A DNA stretch of 64,000 bases, taken from contig NZ_CANLZW010000016.1 of the NCBI RefSeq assembly GCF_947495625.1, positions 1-64,000 of the forward strand, read 5' to 3'. Of the stretch, positions 17,219 through 26,941 are shown one piece after another (position 1 is the first letter of the stretch; each line of letters begins with the position of its first letter). Under the pieces are notes generated by a model. The model had not been told where the DNA came from, searched no databases, and saw only the letters and a program-made list of their open reading frames with translations. The position numbers and the translations under genes were made by a program. The stretch is from an uncultured Cocleimonas sp. GTDB lineage: Bacteria > Pseudomonadota > Gammaproteobacteria > Thiotrichales > Thiotrichaceae.

Positions 17219-18003
17219 TGGGTGTTCATCTTAATTTAGAAGTGATTTTAGTATGCCTGACCCTATTTACAGGGATAGTGATACTTTATTACTTTCTTAA
17301 GCTTAAAAAAGACGATGAAAGTGGGGAGGTGCCCTTATTACTTGATTACTCAAGGTCATTTTTTCCAATATTATTAATTGTGATTGTCGTACGTTCATTC
17401 GTAGCAGAACCTTTTCGTATACCATCAGGCTCAATGATTCCAACGCTAGAGATAGGTGATTTCATATTGGTACAGAAGTATGCTTATGGAATAAGACTTC
17501 CGATTACCTATAATAAAATCATAAATACTGGAAAGCCAGAGCGCGGAGACGTGGTAGTTTTCCGTTATCCTCCTGATCCCAAAATTAACTATATTAAAAG
17601 GCTTATAGGGTTACCCGGTGACAAGATTCGCTGGACAGCCGATAAAAAATTAATTATCAATGATGTACCTGTTATTTATGAAAATGATGAAAATTATTTA
17701 ACTAAAGATCGACTTGGAAGAGAAATTGAAGTTTCTCAGCTAAAAGAATTTTTACCTGACAGTAATAATGAACATAAACTAATTAATTTCCCAGGCTTTT
17801 CTCAAGCTGGAGAGTGGCAAGTCCCTGAAGGTCATTTCTTTATGATGGGAGATAATAGAGATAATAGTAGTGACAGCAGATTCTGGAAATTTGTTCCTGA
17901 ACAGAATTTAGTGGGTAAAGCATCCTTTGTCTGGATGCATTGGGACTGGTCCGATGGTGGTGATGGATTTAAGGCATCACGCATTGGGACTTCTGTCGAT
18001 TAA
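17218..18003 (+). CDS. lepB: Signal peptidase I
   Basis: Inner-membrane protease that removes signal peptides from exported proteins. Two membrane segments lie near the N-terminus (about 7-27 and 47-62). Catalytic S72 is in PSGSMIPTL and the general base K127 in YIKRLIGLPGD; box E is GDNRDNSSDSR. I use ATG 17218, which overlaps the lepA stop as TGATG; the frame is also open one codon earlier at a TTG. The lepA-lepB order is standard. Confidence 0.95.
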   Translation: MGVHLNLEVILVCLTLFTGIVILYYFLKLKKDDESGEVPLLLDYSRSFFPILLIVIVVRSFVAEPFRIPSGSMIPTLEIGDFILVQKYAYGIRLPITYNKIINTGKPERGDVVVFRYPPDPKINYIKRLIGLPGDKIRWTADKKLIINDVPVIYENDENYLTKDRLGREIEVSQLKEFLPDSNNEHKLINFPGFSQAGEWQVPEGHFFMMGDNRDNSSDSRFWKFVPEQNLVGKASFVWMHWDWSDGGDGFKASRIGTSVD

Positions 18004-18095
18004 ATATAAATCTATATAAGTGGTTAAGCTTAGCTTAACGAATAGTGTGGCATATTTATTGCTGATTAAAGTTGTAATTTTAATGAGATAATAAA

Positions 18096-18539
18096 ATGAA
18101 AATTAATAAAAATAAACAACGTGGCGCAACAATGTTATCTTGGTTGATGGCAGCAGGTGTTGCAATTTTATTGGCTAGTGCGGTTGTTAAAGTAGCTCCT
18201 TACTATGTTGAATTTAACAGTGTAAAAGGGTTGATGAAAAATATAGCTTCAGAGCCAGGTATTAAAAATGCCGATAAAAGAGTCATATATAGTAAGGTTG
18301 AAAAATACTTAAACTTAAATAATCTTAGAAGTCTTGAAGATAGTTATTATGGTAGCAAGGACAAAACTAAAAGAATTAAAAACCCATTTACTGTTACGAA
18401 GCTTAAAAAAGGCAATAAAAGAAAAAAATTAACTGTTGAATATCCAGTAAAAACAAACTGGTTCTATAATCTCAATTTCCTAATTGATTTCAAGCACTCA
18501 GTTGTATTAGGCGAACCTGATAATAAAACAGGTAAGTAA
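18096..18539 (+). CDS. DUF4845 membrane protein
   Basis: Unknown-function protein of 147 residues: a basic N-terminus, one membrane helix (about 13-31, MLSWLMAAGVAILLASAVVKVAPYY), and a lysine-rich soluble domain. DUF4845 genes sit between lepB and rnc in many gammaproteobacteria, and the pseudopilin-like start (RGATMLSWLM) is characteristic. Function is not established. Confidence 0.8.
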   Translation: MKINKNKQRGATMLSWLMAAGVAILLASAVVKVAPYYVEFNSVKGLMKNIASEPGIKNADKRVIYSKVEKYLNLNNLRSLEDSYYGSKDKTKRIKNPFTVTKLKKGNKRKKLTVEYPVKTNWFYNLNFLIDFKHSVVLGEPDNKTGK

Positions 18540-18582
18540 TCTCATGCTAGGTTAAACTTAACAGCTGATTCAAAGACATGGA

Positions 18583-19290
18583 GTGTCTTTACTTTTGAGA
18601 TCGAAACTTACCGAACTATTAGGCCATAAACACATGGCAACCGATTGCTTTGTGCAGTCGTTGACCCATAGAAGCGCTCATAATACTCATAACGAGCGTA
18701 TGGAATTCCTGGGAGATAGCGTTTTAGGCGTGATTGTCACACATGAACTCTATGAACGCATGCCTCGTGCTTCTGAAGGCTATCTTTCTCGTCTTCGTGC
18801 ATCTTTAGTGAATGAAAATACGCTGGCTGAAATCGCTAACGAGTTATCGTTGGGCGATTTTTTGCGTTTGGGTGCTGGGGAATTAAAAAGTGGGGGGTTC
18901 AGACGTAAGTCTATTTTGTCAGATACTCTAGAGGCTGTCATAGCCAGCGTGTTTCTTGAAAAAGGCATGGAAGAAGCAAAACGTTTTGTGCTAAAAATAT
19001 ATACCAACCGTTTTGATGAGCTTCCTTCAGAAGATTCATTGAAAGATCCTAAAAGTCGTCTGCAAGAACTCTTGCAATCCCGTAAATATGAAATTCCTAA
19101 TTACGCTTTAATTGACACAAGTGGTGATGATCACCGCCAAGTGTTTACGGCTGAGTGCATTATAGAAACGCTTAATATCGAAACCAAGGGAATCTCAGGT
19201 TCTAGACGAAAAGCAGAGCAACAAGCTGCACAAAACGCGTATGATATCGTTAGAGAGCTTTTCTCTAAGAAAAAGGAAAAAACCAAGTGA
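18583..19290 (+). CDS. rnc: Ribonuclease III
   Basis: Double-strand-specific endonuclease for rRNA processing. The signature NERMEFLGDSVLG contains the catalytic acidic residues, with a second acidic site near SDTLEAVIASVFLEKG. The dsRNA-binding domain is C-terminal (DPKSRLQELLQ ... GSRRKAEQQAAQNAY). The start is GTG 18583; an ATG five bases earlier leads to an immediate stop. A GGAG is present but very close, so initiation looks weak. The stop overlaps the era start. Confidence 0.94.
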   Translation: MSLLLRSKLTELLGHKHMATDCFVQSLTHRSAHNTHNERMEFLGDSVLGVIVTHELYERMPRASEGYLSRLRASLVNENTLAEIANELSLGDFLRLGAGELKSGGFRRKSILSDTLEAVIASVFLEKGMEEAKRFVLKIYTNRFDELPSEDSLKDPKSRLQELLQSRKYEIPNYALIDTSGDDHRQVFTAECIIETLNIETKGISGSRRKAEQQAAQNAYDIVRELFSKKKEKTK

Positions 19291-20228
19291 GCAGTGAAGT
19301 AATACCTAGCATACAAACCCAGTGTGGGACCGTATCCATTATAGGTCGACCAAATGTAGGTAAATCTACATTATTAAATCATCTAGTAGGATATAAAATT
19401 TCTGCAATAGCTAACAAGCCTCAGACCACGAGAACGAATATTAGGGGTATAGTCACTGAATTAGAAAATGAATCTCACCCAGGTTATCAAATTATCTTTA
19501 CAGATACGCCAGGTATTCACTTAAATTCTAAAAACCTATTGAATAGAACATTGAACAGCGAGGCGGTTGCTGCTGTTGAAGATGTTGATGCGATCATTTT
19601 TATAGTTGAAGCATTGAAATGGACTGATGAAGATGATTTTGTAATAAGTCGCCTAGTACATACTACAAAACCTGTTTTGTTATTAATTAATAAAGTAGAT
19701 CGTATCAAAGAGAAAGAAAGGCTTTTTGAGTTTTTGCAGATGGTTTCTAAAAAAAGAGATTTCGCAGAGTTGATTCCTGTTTCTGCGGCTAAAGGTATAA
19801 ACACAGATATCCTTATTGAGTCTCTTTTAAAAGTATTACCTAAATCAGAATTTATTTATCCGGAAGATTATATTACGGACAAATCTGTACGTTTCATTTG
19901 TAGTGAGTTAATTCGCGAACAACTAGTGCTCAATCTGCATGAAGAACTACCATATACCACCGCTGTTGAAATAGAGAGATATGAAGAAACAGATAGCTTA
20001 GTAACAATAGAAGTGGTTATCTGGACCGATAGAAAAAATCAGAAAGGTATCATAATTGGTAAAAAAGGCGAAACTCTGAAGCGTATTGGTCAAGGAGCTA
20101 GAAGATCACTGGAAGAATTTCTGATGAAAAAAGTTATGCTCAAACAATGGGTTAAAGTCGAAGAAAACTGGCAGAACAATCCGCGACATTTAAATGAATT
20201 AGGTATTATCTCAAATCGTGAATTGTAA
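19287..20228 (+). CDS. era: GTPase Era
   Basis: Essential GTPase that binds 16S rRNA during 30S assembly. Motifs: GRPNVGKST, DTPGIH, NKVD and the C-terminal KH domain GIIIGKKGETLKRIGQGARRSLEEFL. 313 residues. Starts with GTG overlapping the rnc stop (GTGA), so it is coupled to rnc. Confidence 0.95.
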   Translation: MSSEVIPSIQTQCGTVSIIGRPNVGKSTLLNHLVGYKISAIANKPQTTRTNIRGIVTELENESHPGYQIIFTDTPGIHLNSKNLLNRTLNSEAVAAVEDVDAIIFIVEALKWTDEDDFVISRLVHTTKPVLLLINKVDRIKEKERLFEFLQMVSKKRDFAELIPVSAAKGINTDILIESLLKVLPKSEFIYPEDYITDKSVRFICSELIREQLVLNLHEELPYTTAVEIERYEETDSLVTIEVVIWTDRKNQKGIIIGKKGETLKRIGQGARRSLEEFLMKKVMLKQWVKVEENWQNNPRHLNELGIISNREL

Positions 20229-20298
20229 GTTGTCACAATACAAATGTTTTAATATCCAAAAAACGTTAACAATGTTTAGTAATCATTAACAAACTATA

Positions 20299-20988
20299 AT
20301 GTATCAATCCTTTGGTTATATTCTAAATAGGCGACCATTTCGTGATACCAGTTTATTACTAGATATATTTACTGAAGATTTTGGCCGAATTTGCTGTGTT
20401 GCGCGACCGGCTAAAAAACGTGGAAAAGTCGTAAAAGGAAATACCGAACCATTTAGATACCTGCATTTGCAATGGATTGGTAAAGGCGACGTCCAGACAT
20501 TAGTAGAAGCCGATGAAAGGGGAAGGCACCAAATTCCTCCCTCTGAATTGATGATGGGTCTTTATTTGAATGAACTCCTGTTGATGCTGACCCAACAGCA
20601 TGTCTCTCAAAGTGAGCTTTTTTCAGCTTATAAATATACGTTGCATAAACTGGGTGATACTCAGATTAATCGCCAAATTCTGATGCGTTTTGAAGTTTAT
20701 TTACTGCATATATTAGGATTTCCGGTTGATAATGCAGAATTATCTCAGGACGTTATTGATCAGAATATGAAATATCAGTTTACTTCGGAGGAAGGACTGA
20801 CTGAAATAGATATGAATCATCCAGTAAGCTCTCAAACTCCAATTATTGACGCGAAATTGCTCCATGCTATTCAAGATATGCAGTCGATGGATGTTGAATG
20901 CTGGACAGAATTACGACCGTTTTTAGACAAAGTATTTTCTAATTTGACGCCAAGGGTTATCAATACACGTAAATTATTGAACTTGTAG
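20299..20988 (+). CDS. recO: DNA repair protein RecO
   Basis: Recombination mediator that loads RecA together with RecR. The N-terminal OB-fold contains GYILNRRPFRDTSLLLDIFTEDFGRICCVARPAKKRG and a helical C-terminal domain follows. The length (229) is normal. Standard era-recO-pdxJ order; the 70-base gap from era shows no terminator. Confidence 0.9.
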   Translation: MYQSFGYILNRRPFRDTSLLLDIFTEDFGRICCVARPAKKRGKVVKGNTEPFRYLHLQWIGKGDVQTLVEADERGRHQIPPSELMMGLYLNELLLMLTQQHVSQSELFSAYKYTLHKLGDTQINRQILMRFEVYLLHILGFPVDNAELSQDVIDQNMKYQFTSEEGLTEIDMNHPVSSQTPIIDAKLLHAIQDMQSMDVECWTELRPFLDKVFSNLTPRVINTRKLLNL

Positions 20989-21139
20989 CTTCGAATAGGT
21001 GAAAAATCACTTGAATACATTGGCCTACATATTTGAATCGTAAATAGTATCCTAAGATGCTTCGAATACTTTCACCCTTGGAAGAATTTAACCTATAATT
21101 CAAAATAAAATTTACTTAGATATTATATGAAGGTATGCG

Positions 21140-21892
21140 ATGCAGGATAAAGCAGTAAAAGAAGAACTTGAGCTTGGGGTAAATATTGATCATATCGCCA
21201 CTTTAAGACAGGCTCGCGGGACTTCGTATCCTGATTTGTTAGAAGCGGCTTTTTTAGTTGAAGAAGCGGGCGCTCAAGCAATCACTATTCATTTAAGGGA
21301 GGATCGTCGCCACATTCAAGATCAGGATGTTTATGATATCCGTAAGCAAATAAATGTACGGATGAATCTTGAACTCGCAGCGACCGATGAAATGGTGCGT
21401 ATTGCTTGCGATGTTAATCCTGAAGATGCCTGTATCGTTCCTGAAAAACGTGAAGAATTAACAACTGAAGGCGGTTTAGATATCATAGGTCAATTCGATC
21501 GTATTCAAAAATGTACAAAACAATTATCAGAGCAGGGGATTCGAGTTTCCCTCTTTATTGAGCCGGATATCGAACAGATCAAACGTGTTAATGATATTGG
21601 CGCGCCAGTCATCGAACTACACACCGGCACCTATGCTAATGCTCAGGGTGATGCGCAAACACGTGAATTTGATCGTATCCGTGAAGCAACAGCATTTGCT
21701 CATGCACAAGGCATTCATGTGAATGCCGGGCATGGCCTGGATTATTCAAACACTACAGCCATTGCTAAAATCCCAGAAATCATGGAATTAAATATCGGTC
21801 ATTCGATTGTCTCACGCGCTGTGTTCGTGGGTATTAGTCGAGCCACTCGTCAAATGTTACAAATCATGCGCGAAGCAAGAGATTTGGGCTAG
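21140..21892 (+). CDS. pdxJ: Pyridoxine 5'-phosphate synthase PdxJ
   Basis: Condenses 1-deoxyxylulose 5-phosphate with 3-amino-2-oxopropyl phosphate to make pyridoxine phosphate. Motifs: [50 protein letters not shown] and [14 protein letters not shown]. At 250 residues it is full length. The 151-base gap before it is AT-rich and could hold a promoter. Confidence 0.96.
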   Translation: MQDKAVKEELELGVNIDHIATLRQARGTSYPDLLEAAFLVEEAGAQAITIHLREDRRHIQDQDVYDIRKQINVRMNLELAATDEMVRIACDVNPEDACIVPEKREELTTEGGLDIIGQFDRIQKCTKQLSEQGIRVSLFIEPDIEQIKRVNDIGAPVIELHTGTYANAQGDAQTREFDRIREATAFAHAQGIHVNAGHGLDYSNTTAIAKIPEIMELNIGHSIVSRAVFVGISRATRQMLQIMREARDLG

Positions 21893-21893
21893 A

Positions 21894-21914
21894 TAGCCTT
21901 TTTATCAGAGGCTA
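21894..21914 (+). other. Hairpin between pdxJ and acpS
   Basis: TAGCCT / AGGCTA with a 9-base loop fills most of the gap. There is no T-run after it, so it is more likely an mRNA-stability or attenuating hairpin than a full terminator. Confidence 0.35.
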
Positions 21915-21922
21915 ATTAGAGT

Positions 21923-22303
21923 ATGGCAATTATAGGTATTGGTACGGATATCGTTCAAACTAAGCGAATCAAACGATTGATAGATAAGTTCCCTGTGGGT
22001 TTTGTCGAGCGTATTCTGCATAAAAACGAACTAGAGATTTATAAGGGTTTTAAGAATCCCGTTTCGTATGTGTCAAGGCGTTTTGCCGCAAAAGAGGCGG
22101 TATCAAAAGCATTGGGGACGGGTATTGCCGGTGGTGTCTCATTTCACGATATCGAAATCAGCAATACCAAAGACGGGCAGCCTGTATTAACACTCTATGG
22201 TGAAACGTTAGCGGTAGCCAATAAGCTTGGTGTGAAAAAAAACCATATTACACTCAGTGATGAGAAAAAATACGCAATAGCCTATGTTATTTTAGAAAAC
22301 TAG
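21923..22303 (+). CDS. acpS: Holo-[acyl-carrier-protein] synthase AcpS
   Basis: Attaches 4'-phosphopantetheine from coenzyme A to acyl carrier protein. Motifs: IIGIGTDIVQTKRIKRL and RRFAAKEAVSKALGTG, with magnesium- and CoA-binding residues present. 126 residues is typical. The pdxJ-acpS order is conserved in gammaproteobacteria. Confidence 0.95.
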   Translation: MAIIGIGTDIVQTKRIKRLIDKFPVGFVERILHKNELEIYKGFKNPVSYVSRRFAAKEAVSKALGTGIAGGVSFHDIEISNTKDGQPVLTLYGETLAVANKLGVKKNHITLSDEKKYAIAYVILEN

Positions 22304-22382
22304 CTAGATTTATATATAGTTTCATTTTTATCTCAATAGGCTTGATACAATTGAATAAAAGCTATTTATAATCATTTTAAAA

Positions 22383-22410
22383 CACACCCCCCCACTTTAA
22401 GGCACTTTTT
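22383..22410 (-). repeat. G-run repeat copy 3 (acpS-cysM gap)
   Basis: Minus strand reads AAAAAGTGCC, TTAAAGTGGGGGGGTGTGT: GTAG is changed to GTGG and the end is GTGTGT, so it is a diverged copy. It lies 45 bases before cysM with its C-rich strand in the mRNA sense. Confidence 0.75.
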
Positions 22411-22455
22411 ATTTATAATGTTAAATCGTAATTTGGGGGATCAGGGAAGAGACGA

Positions 22456-23352
22456 ATGGATTATCCAATCATAGAAAATCTTATCGGCAATACGCCGCTG
22501 GTAAAACTGCAACGTTTACCAGGCGACAGCACAAATACTATTCTGGCTAAATTAGAAGGAAATAACCCAGCTGGCTCCGTTAAAGATCGGGCTGCGTATA
22601 GCATGATTAAACGCGCTGAAGAACGCGGTGATATCAAACCGGGCGATACGCTAATTGAAGCTACTAGTGGCAACACGGGCATAGCTTTAGCTATGGTTGC
22701 TGCCATGCGCGGTTACAAAATGAAACTGTTGATGCCTGCGAGCCTTAGCGCCGAGAGACGTGCATCAATGAAAGCTTATGGCGCAGAACTAAGGTTAGTC
22801 ACTAAAGAAGAAGGTGGCATGGAAGGCGCACGAGATATAGCCATGAAAATGCAACAGGATGGGGAAGGGTTGCTGTTAAATCAATTTGCTAATCAAGATA
22901 ATCCTTTAGCGCATTACGAAACCACAGGACCTGAAATATGGCGAGATACACAAGGCGAAGTAACTCACTTTGTCAGTGCTATGGGAACCACTGGTACTAT
23001 CACAGGTACCGGTCGTTATCTGCACGAACAAAATAAAGATGTCAAAATCGTAGGTGTTCGCCCCAAAACTAATGATGAAGAAATTCCTGGGATTAGACGC
23101 TGGTCTCCAGAATATATACCTGAAATCTTCGATGCTAGCGTGGTTGATATTGAAATTGATATCACTCAGAAAGAATCTGAATCAACCATGCTTAAACTCG
23201 CCACTGAAGAAGGCATCTTTTGTGGCGTATCTTCTGGTGGGGCAGTTGCAGCAGCATTAAAACTCTCAGAACAAGTTACAAACGCCACCATCGTCACGAT
23301 CATCTGTGATAGAGGTGATCGCTATATCTCCACGGGAGTTTTTCCTTCATGA
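22456..23352 (+). CDS. cysM: Cysteine synthase B
   Basis: PLP enzyme making cysteine from O-acetylserine and sulfide or thiosulfate. The PLP lysine lies in NPAGSVKDRAAYSM. The phosphate-binding loop is EATSGNTGIALAM, and GTTGTITGTGRYL is also present. CysM rather than CysK is favoured by size (298), the RRWSPEY region and the neighbours. The stop overlaps the next start (ATGA). Confidence 0.92.
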   Translation: MDYPIIENLIGNTPLVKLQRLPGDSTNTILAKLEGNNPAGSVKDRAAYSMIKRAEERGDIKPGDTLIEATSGNTGIALAMVAAMRGYKMKLLMPASLSAERRASMKAYGAELRLVTKEEGGMEGARDIAMKMQQDGEGLLLNQFANQDNPLAHYETTGPEIWRDTQGEVTHFVSAMGTTGTITGTGRYLHEQNKDVKIVGVRPKTNDEEIPGIRRWSPEYIPEIFDASVVDIEIDITQKESESTMLKLATEEGIFCGVSSGGAVAAALKLSEQVTNATIVTIICDRGDRYISTGVFPS

Positions 23353-24137
23353 ATGTATTAGTGTTTGATATTGAAACAGTACCCGATATCGCTGGAGGTA
23401 AAATCATCTATGACCTTCAAGGCCTAGACGATGAAAGTACTTCAAAAGCACTGTTTCACCTGCAAAAACAAAAAACAGGTAGTGATTTTTTACCGCTTCA
23501 TTTACAAAAAATTGTCGCCATCTCCGTGGTATATCGTGGCATGGGTGATGATATGGGGCACGAAGTCTCGGTCAGAAGTCTAGGTGATGAAAACAGTACT
23601 GAGGCTGAGTTGTTGACTTTGTTTTTTAAGGAAATTGAACAGCGAACGCCAACGATTGTATCGTGGAATGGAACCGGTTTTGATTTGCCCGTAGTTCATT
23701 ATCGCACCTTGAAAAATAAAGTAAGTGCTCCCGGTTATTGGGAGAAAGGCGACAATAATAGTGCCTTTCGCCACGACAATTATTTGAGTCGATATCATGA
23801 ACGTCACACTGATTTAAAAGATGTTCTCGCCAGCTACAATCATAAAGCAGCAGCATCCTTGCAAGATATCTCAATGCTGTTAGGATTTCCCGGTAAAATG
23901 GGCATGGATGGCTCTCAGGTTTGGGATGAATATCAAAATGGTAATCTAAGCGGAATACGGAATTATTGCGAAACCGATGTGCTTAATACTTATCTTATAT
24001 ATCTGCGTTATCAGTTGATGCGTGGAGAATTAGACAACGAAGAATTAGAAACTGAATTTGCGCTGTTACGTGACGTATTGGATCAATCCGGGAAATCACA
24101 TTTAGAAGAATTTTCAAAATCCTGGGCAGTTTCTTGA
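23349..24137 (+). CDS. Predicted 3'-5' exonuclease (PolB-type)
   Basis: DEDD-superfamily exonuclease related to the proofreading domain of PolB polymerases (PF10108-like), without a polymerase domain. Exo motif I is VFDIETVPD, motif II is IVSWNGTGFDLPVVHYR, and motif III is near YCETDVLNTYLIYLRY. 262 residues. It overlaps cysM by 4 bases. Role in the cell is unknown; the fold suggests single-strand DNA or RNA trimming. Confidence 0.85.
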   Translation: MNVLVFDIETVPDIAGGKIIYDLQGLDDESTSKALFHLQKQKTGSDFLPLHLQKIVAISVVYRGMGDDMGHEVSVRSLGDENSTEAELLTLFFKEIEQRTPTIVSWNGTGFDLPVVHYRTLKNKVSAPGYWEKGDNNSAFRHDNYLSRYHERHTDLKDVLASYNHKAAASLQDISMLLGFPGKMGMDGSQVWDEYQNGNLSGIRNYCETDVLNTYLIYLRYQLMRGELDNEELETEFALLRDVLDQSGKSHLEEFSKSWAVS

Positions 24138-24164
24138 TATGAAAAAATCAAATGGTAGTTTTAA

Positions 24165-26510
24165 ATGGTAGATGAAACACAATTAGATCTGTTAAACGCT
24201 GATGCCGAGGATAATGGTGGCAGTGATGATGGTAACGGAAATAATAACGGAGGTTCTGGCAGTGGGGGAGGATCTTTCGACGACGGCATAGAAAGACTTT
24301 CATTAGAAAAGTACACCGAAAAAGCGTATCTGGATTATTCCATGTACGTTATTCTGGATCGTGCTCTTCCAAATATTGGTGATGGTCTAAAACCTGTGCA
24401 ACGACGCATAGTGTATGCGATGTCGGAGCTTGGTTTATCAGCTGCATCAAAGCATAAGAAATCGGCACGTACTGTCGGTGACGTGTTGGGTAAGTTTCAT
24501 CCGCATGGCGATTCAGCCTGCTATGAAGCGATGGTGCTGATGGCGCAACCGTTTTCCTATCGCTATCCTTTGGTTGATGGTCAGGGGAACTGGGGTTCTC
24601 AAGATGATCCAAAGTCTTTCGCCGCGATGCGTTACACCGAATCTCGTTTAACACCCTATGCAAAAGTATTACTGCAAGAGTTGGGTCAGGGAACCGTTGA
24701 TTGGGCTGATAATTTTGACGGCACATTAAAAGAACCTTCCTTACTGCCTGCGCGTTTACCCAATGTATTGTTAAATGGTGGATCGGGAATTGCTGTTGGT
24801 ATGGCTACCGATATTCCACCACATAACTTGCGCGAAGTTGTGAATGCCTGTTTCCAGTTACTAAAAAAGAAGACCTCTACCACTGAAGAATTAAGTGAAT
24901 TCATAAAAGGTCCAGACTATCCTACTGAAGCTGAAATCATCAGTACGCAGGAAGAAATTGCGTCAATGTATGAAACCGGTAAAGGTAGTATTAAACAACG
25001 CGCGGTTTGGGAAAAAGAAAATGGCGATGTGATTGTCACTGCATTACCATTTCAGACTTCAGGCGGTAAAGTACTGGAGCAAATTGCGGCGCAGATGCGT
25101 GCCAAGAAGCTACCGATGGTGGCAGATTTACGCGATGAATCTGATCATGAAAATCCAACACGATTAGTTATTACACCTCGCTCAAATCGCGTCGATATTG
25201 AGCAGTTAATGTCACATCTGTTTGCCAGTACCGATCTCGAACGTAGCTACCGCGTCAATATGAATATGATCGGTATTGACGGTAAGCCACAAGTTAAAAA
25301 CCTGAAGACAGTGTTAACTGAATGGTTAGAATTCCGTCGTGCAACTGTCATAAGACGTATTGAATGGCGCTTAAACAAAGTGCTTGAACGCTTACATATC
25401 CTGGAAGGTTTATTGATTGCGCATCTAAATATAGATGAAGTGATCAGAATTATTCGTGAGAATGATGAGCCTAAGCCGATTCTGATGGAGCACTTCTCTC
25501 TCAGTGATATTCAGGCAGAAGCGGTGCTCAACTTGCGTTTACGCAACCTGGCAAAGCTAGAAGAATTCCAGATTCGTGCAGAACAAGAAGAGCTAATTAA
25601 AGAACGTGATGAGCTACAGGGCTTATTGGATTCTCCTAACAAGCTGACTTCATTAATCAAGAAAGAGCTCAAAGAAGACGCAGAGAAATACGGCGATGAT
25701 CGTCGTTCTCCAATCGTTACGCGAGAAGCCTCACAAGTTCTCGATGAAAATGCATTAATCCCATCTGAGCCAGTAACCGTTGTATTGTCACAAATGGGTT
25801 GGATTCGTGCTGCAAAAGGCCACGATATAGATCCACACACTTTGAGTTATAAACAAGGTGATAAATTCCAGTCTTCAGCACAAGGGCGATCTAATCAACA
25901 AGTCGTGCTCCTCGATAGTACTGGGCGAAGCTATACATTGGCTGCGCATACATTACCATCCGCACGTGGGCAGGGTGATCCAATCAGTGGACGTTTCAAG
26001 CCCGCTGAAGGTGCAACTTTTAATTACTCTTTGATGGGTAAGAATGAAGAGTTTTTCTTATTAGGAAGCAGCTTCGGTTACGGCTTTATCTGTAAATTCG
26101 AAGACATGTTAAGTCGCGCCAAAGCAGGTAAGGCTACGGTGAGTTTGGGTAATGCGGGGGCGAAAATCATCAACCCTTCACCGATCACAGATATCGAAAC
26201 CGACATGATTGCGGCGGTAACTTCTGAAGGTTACTTATTGATTATCAATGCCAGTGAGTTACCTCAATTACCACGCGGTAAAGGTAATAAAATCATCAAT
26301 GTACCGAGCAAGCGTCTTAAAGAGGGTGAAGAAAGTGTGGTTGCAATGATCGCTTTCCCACAAGGGGCTAAGCTCATTATCCATGCGGGTAAAAAGCATA
26401 AGATGATTCAGGGTGCAGAAGTGATCGAATATCAGGCAGAACGTGGTAAACGCGGAAAATTATTACCTCAAGGTTACCGCAATGTCAGTCATCTAGAGAC
26501 CGAATCATAG
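24165..26510 (+). CDS. parC: DNA topoisomerase IV subunit A
   Basis: Decatenates daughter chromosomes with ParE. Catalytic tyrosine Y157 is in AAMRYTESR, and the quinolone-determining region is [13 protein letters not shown] with Ser and Glu in the wild-type positions. The C-terminal beta-pinwheel blades ([13 protein letters not shown] ... [11 protein letters not shown] ... [21 protein letters not shown]) identify ParC rather than GyrA. Odd: residues 15-37 are a Gly/Asn/Ser/Asp-rich low-complexity stretch ahead of the normal N-terminus. 781 residues. No parE nearby. Confidence 0.95.
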   Translation: MVDETQLDLLNADAEDNGGSDDGNGNNNGGSGSGGGSFDDGIERLSLEKYTEKAYLDYSMYVILDRALPNIGDGLKPVQRRIVYAMSELGLSAASKHKKSARTVGDVLGKFHPHGDSACYEAMVLMAQPFSYRYPLVDGQGNWGSQDDPKSFAAMRYTESRLTPYAKVLLQELGQGTVDWADNFDGTLKEPSLLPARLPNVLLNGGSGIAVGMATDIPPHNLREVVNACFQLLKKKTSTTEELSEFIKGPDYPTEAEIISTQEEIASMYETGKGSIKQRAVWEKENGDVIVTALPFQTSGGKVLEQIAAQMRAKKLPMVADLRDESDHENPTRLVITPRSNRVDIEQLMSHLFASTDLERSYRVNMNMIGIDGKPQVKNLKTVLTEWLEFRRATVIRRIEWRLNKVLERLHILEGLLIAHLNIDEVIRIIRENDEPKPILMEHFSLSDIQAEAVLNLRLRNLAKLEEFQIRAEQEELIKERDELQGLLDSPNKLTSLIKKELKEDAEKYGDDRRSPIVTREASQVLDENALIPSEPVTVVLSQMGWIRAAKGHDIDPHTLSYKQGDKFQSSAQGRSNQQVVLLDSTGRSYTLAAHTLPSARGQGDPISGRFKPAEGATFNYSLMGKNEEFFLLGSSFGYGFICKFEDMLSRAKAGKATVSLGNAGAKIINPSPITDIETDMIAAVTSEGYLLIINASELPQLPRGKGNKIINVPSKRLKEGEESVVAMIAFPQGAKLIIHAGKKHKMIQGAEVIEYQAERGKRGKLLPQGYRNVSHLETES

Positions 26511-26558
26511 CGAGAAGAAATGTCGGAGATTGAGGCATTTGAAAGCAATTAATACACT

Positions 26559-26906
26559 ATGAAGATATTACTAGGCTGGATTCTATTTACTTCTCTTTTG
26601 TCGATAGCGATAGTTTTTAAGGCACCAGACTTTTTGCCTGTTGGTGAAAAGTCTTCAGTGATGATAAGTCAGTCATCTCAGATTGAATTACTGGAAGAGC
26701 TGATGAGTCAGGAAACCATCGACCGTAATCTTCTTCAGGAAAAGTATTCTGAGCTAAAGCAAAACGATAAAGGTGATGTCGCTGGCGCCCAGTTAGAGTC
26801 TCTATCAATTACGAGTCTATTATTTGCTTTAGTGGGATTGAATAAACTAAATATTATTTTGATCGCTATTTACTGGTTTGCTACCCGTAACAAGAAAGGT
26901 TTATAA
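26559..26906 (+). CDS. Small protein with two membrane segments, unknown function
   Basis: A 115-residue protein that I do not recognise. A hydrophobic N-terminal segment (about 4-20) may be an anchor or signal. A charged, probably helical middle (Glu/Gln/Leu-rich, about 40-75) follows, then a second membrane segment (about 86-108) and a basic end RNKKGL. The topology suggests a periplasmic coiled segment between two helices. It lies 48 bases after parC on the same strand. No ribosome site is evident. Confidence 0.6.
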   Translation: MKILLGWILFTSLLSIAIVFKAPDFLPVGEKSSVMISQSSQIELLEELMSQETIDRNLLQEKYSELKQNDKGDVAGAQLESLSITSLLFALVGLNKLNIILIAIYWFATRNKKGL

Positions 26907-26935
26907 AAAAACGCCTTTAAGTAGGGGGGTGACTA
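26904..26935 (+). repeat. G-run repeat copy 4
   Basis: A-tract, ACGCCTT, TAAGTAGGGGGGTGACTA. It begins on the stop codon of the small membrane-protein gene and ends before the convergent DUF364 gene, so it fills the whole gap. Confidence 0.88.
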
Positions 26936-26941
26936 AAAACC

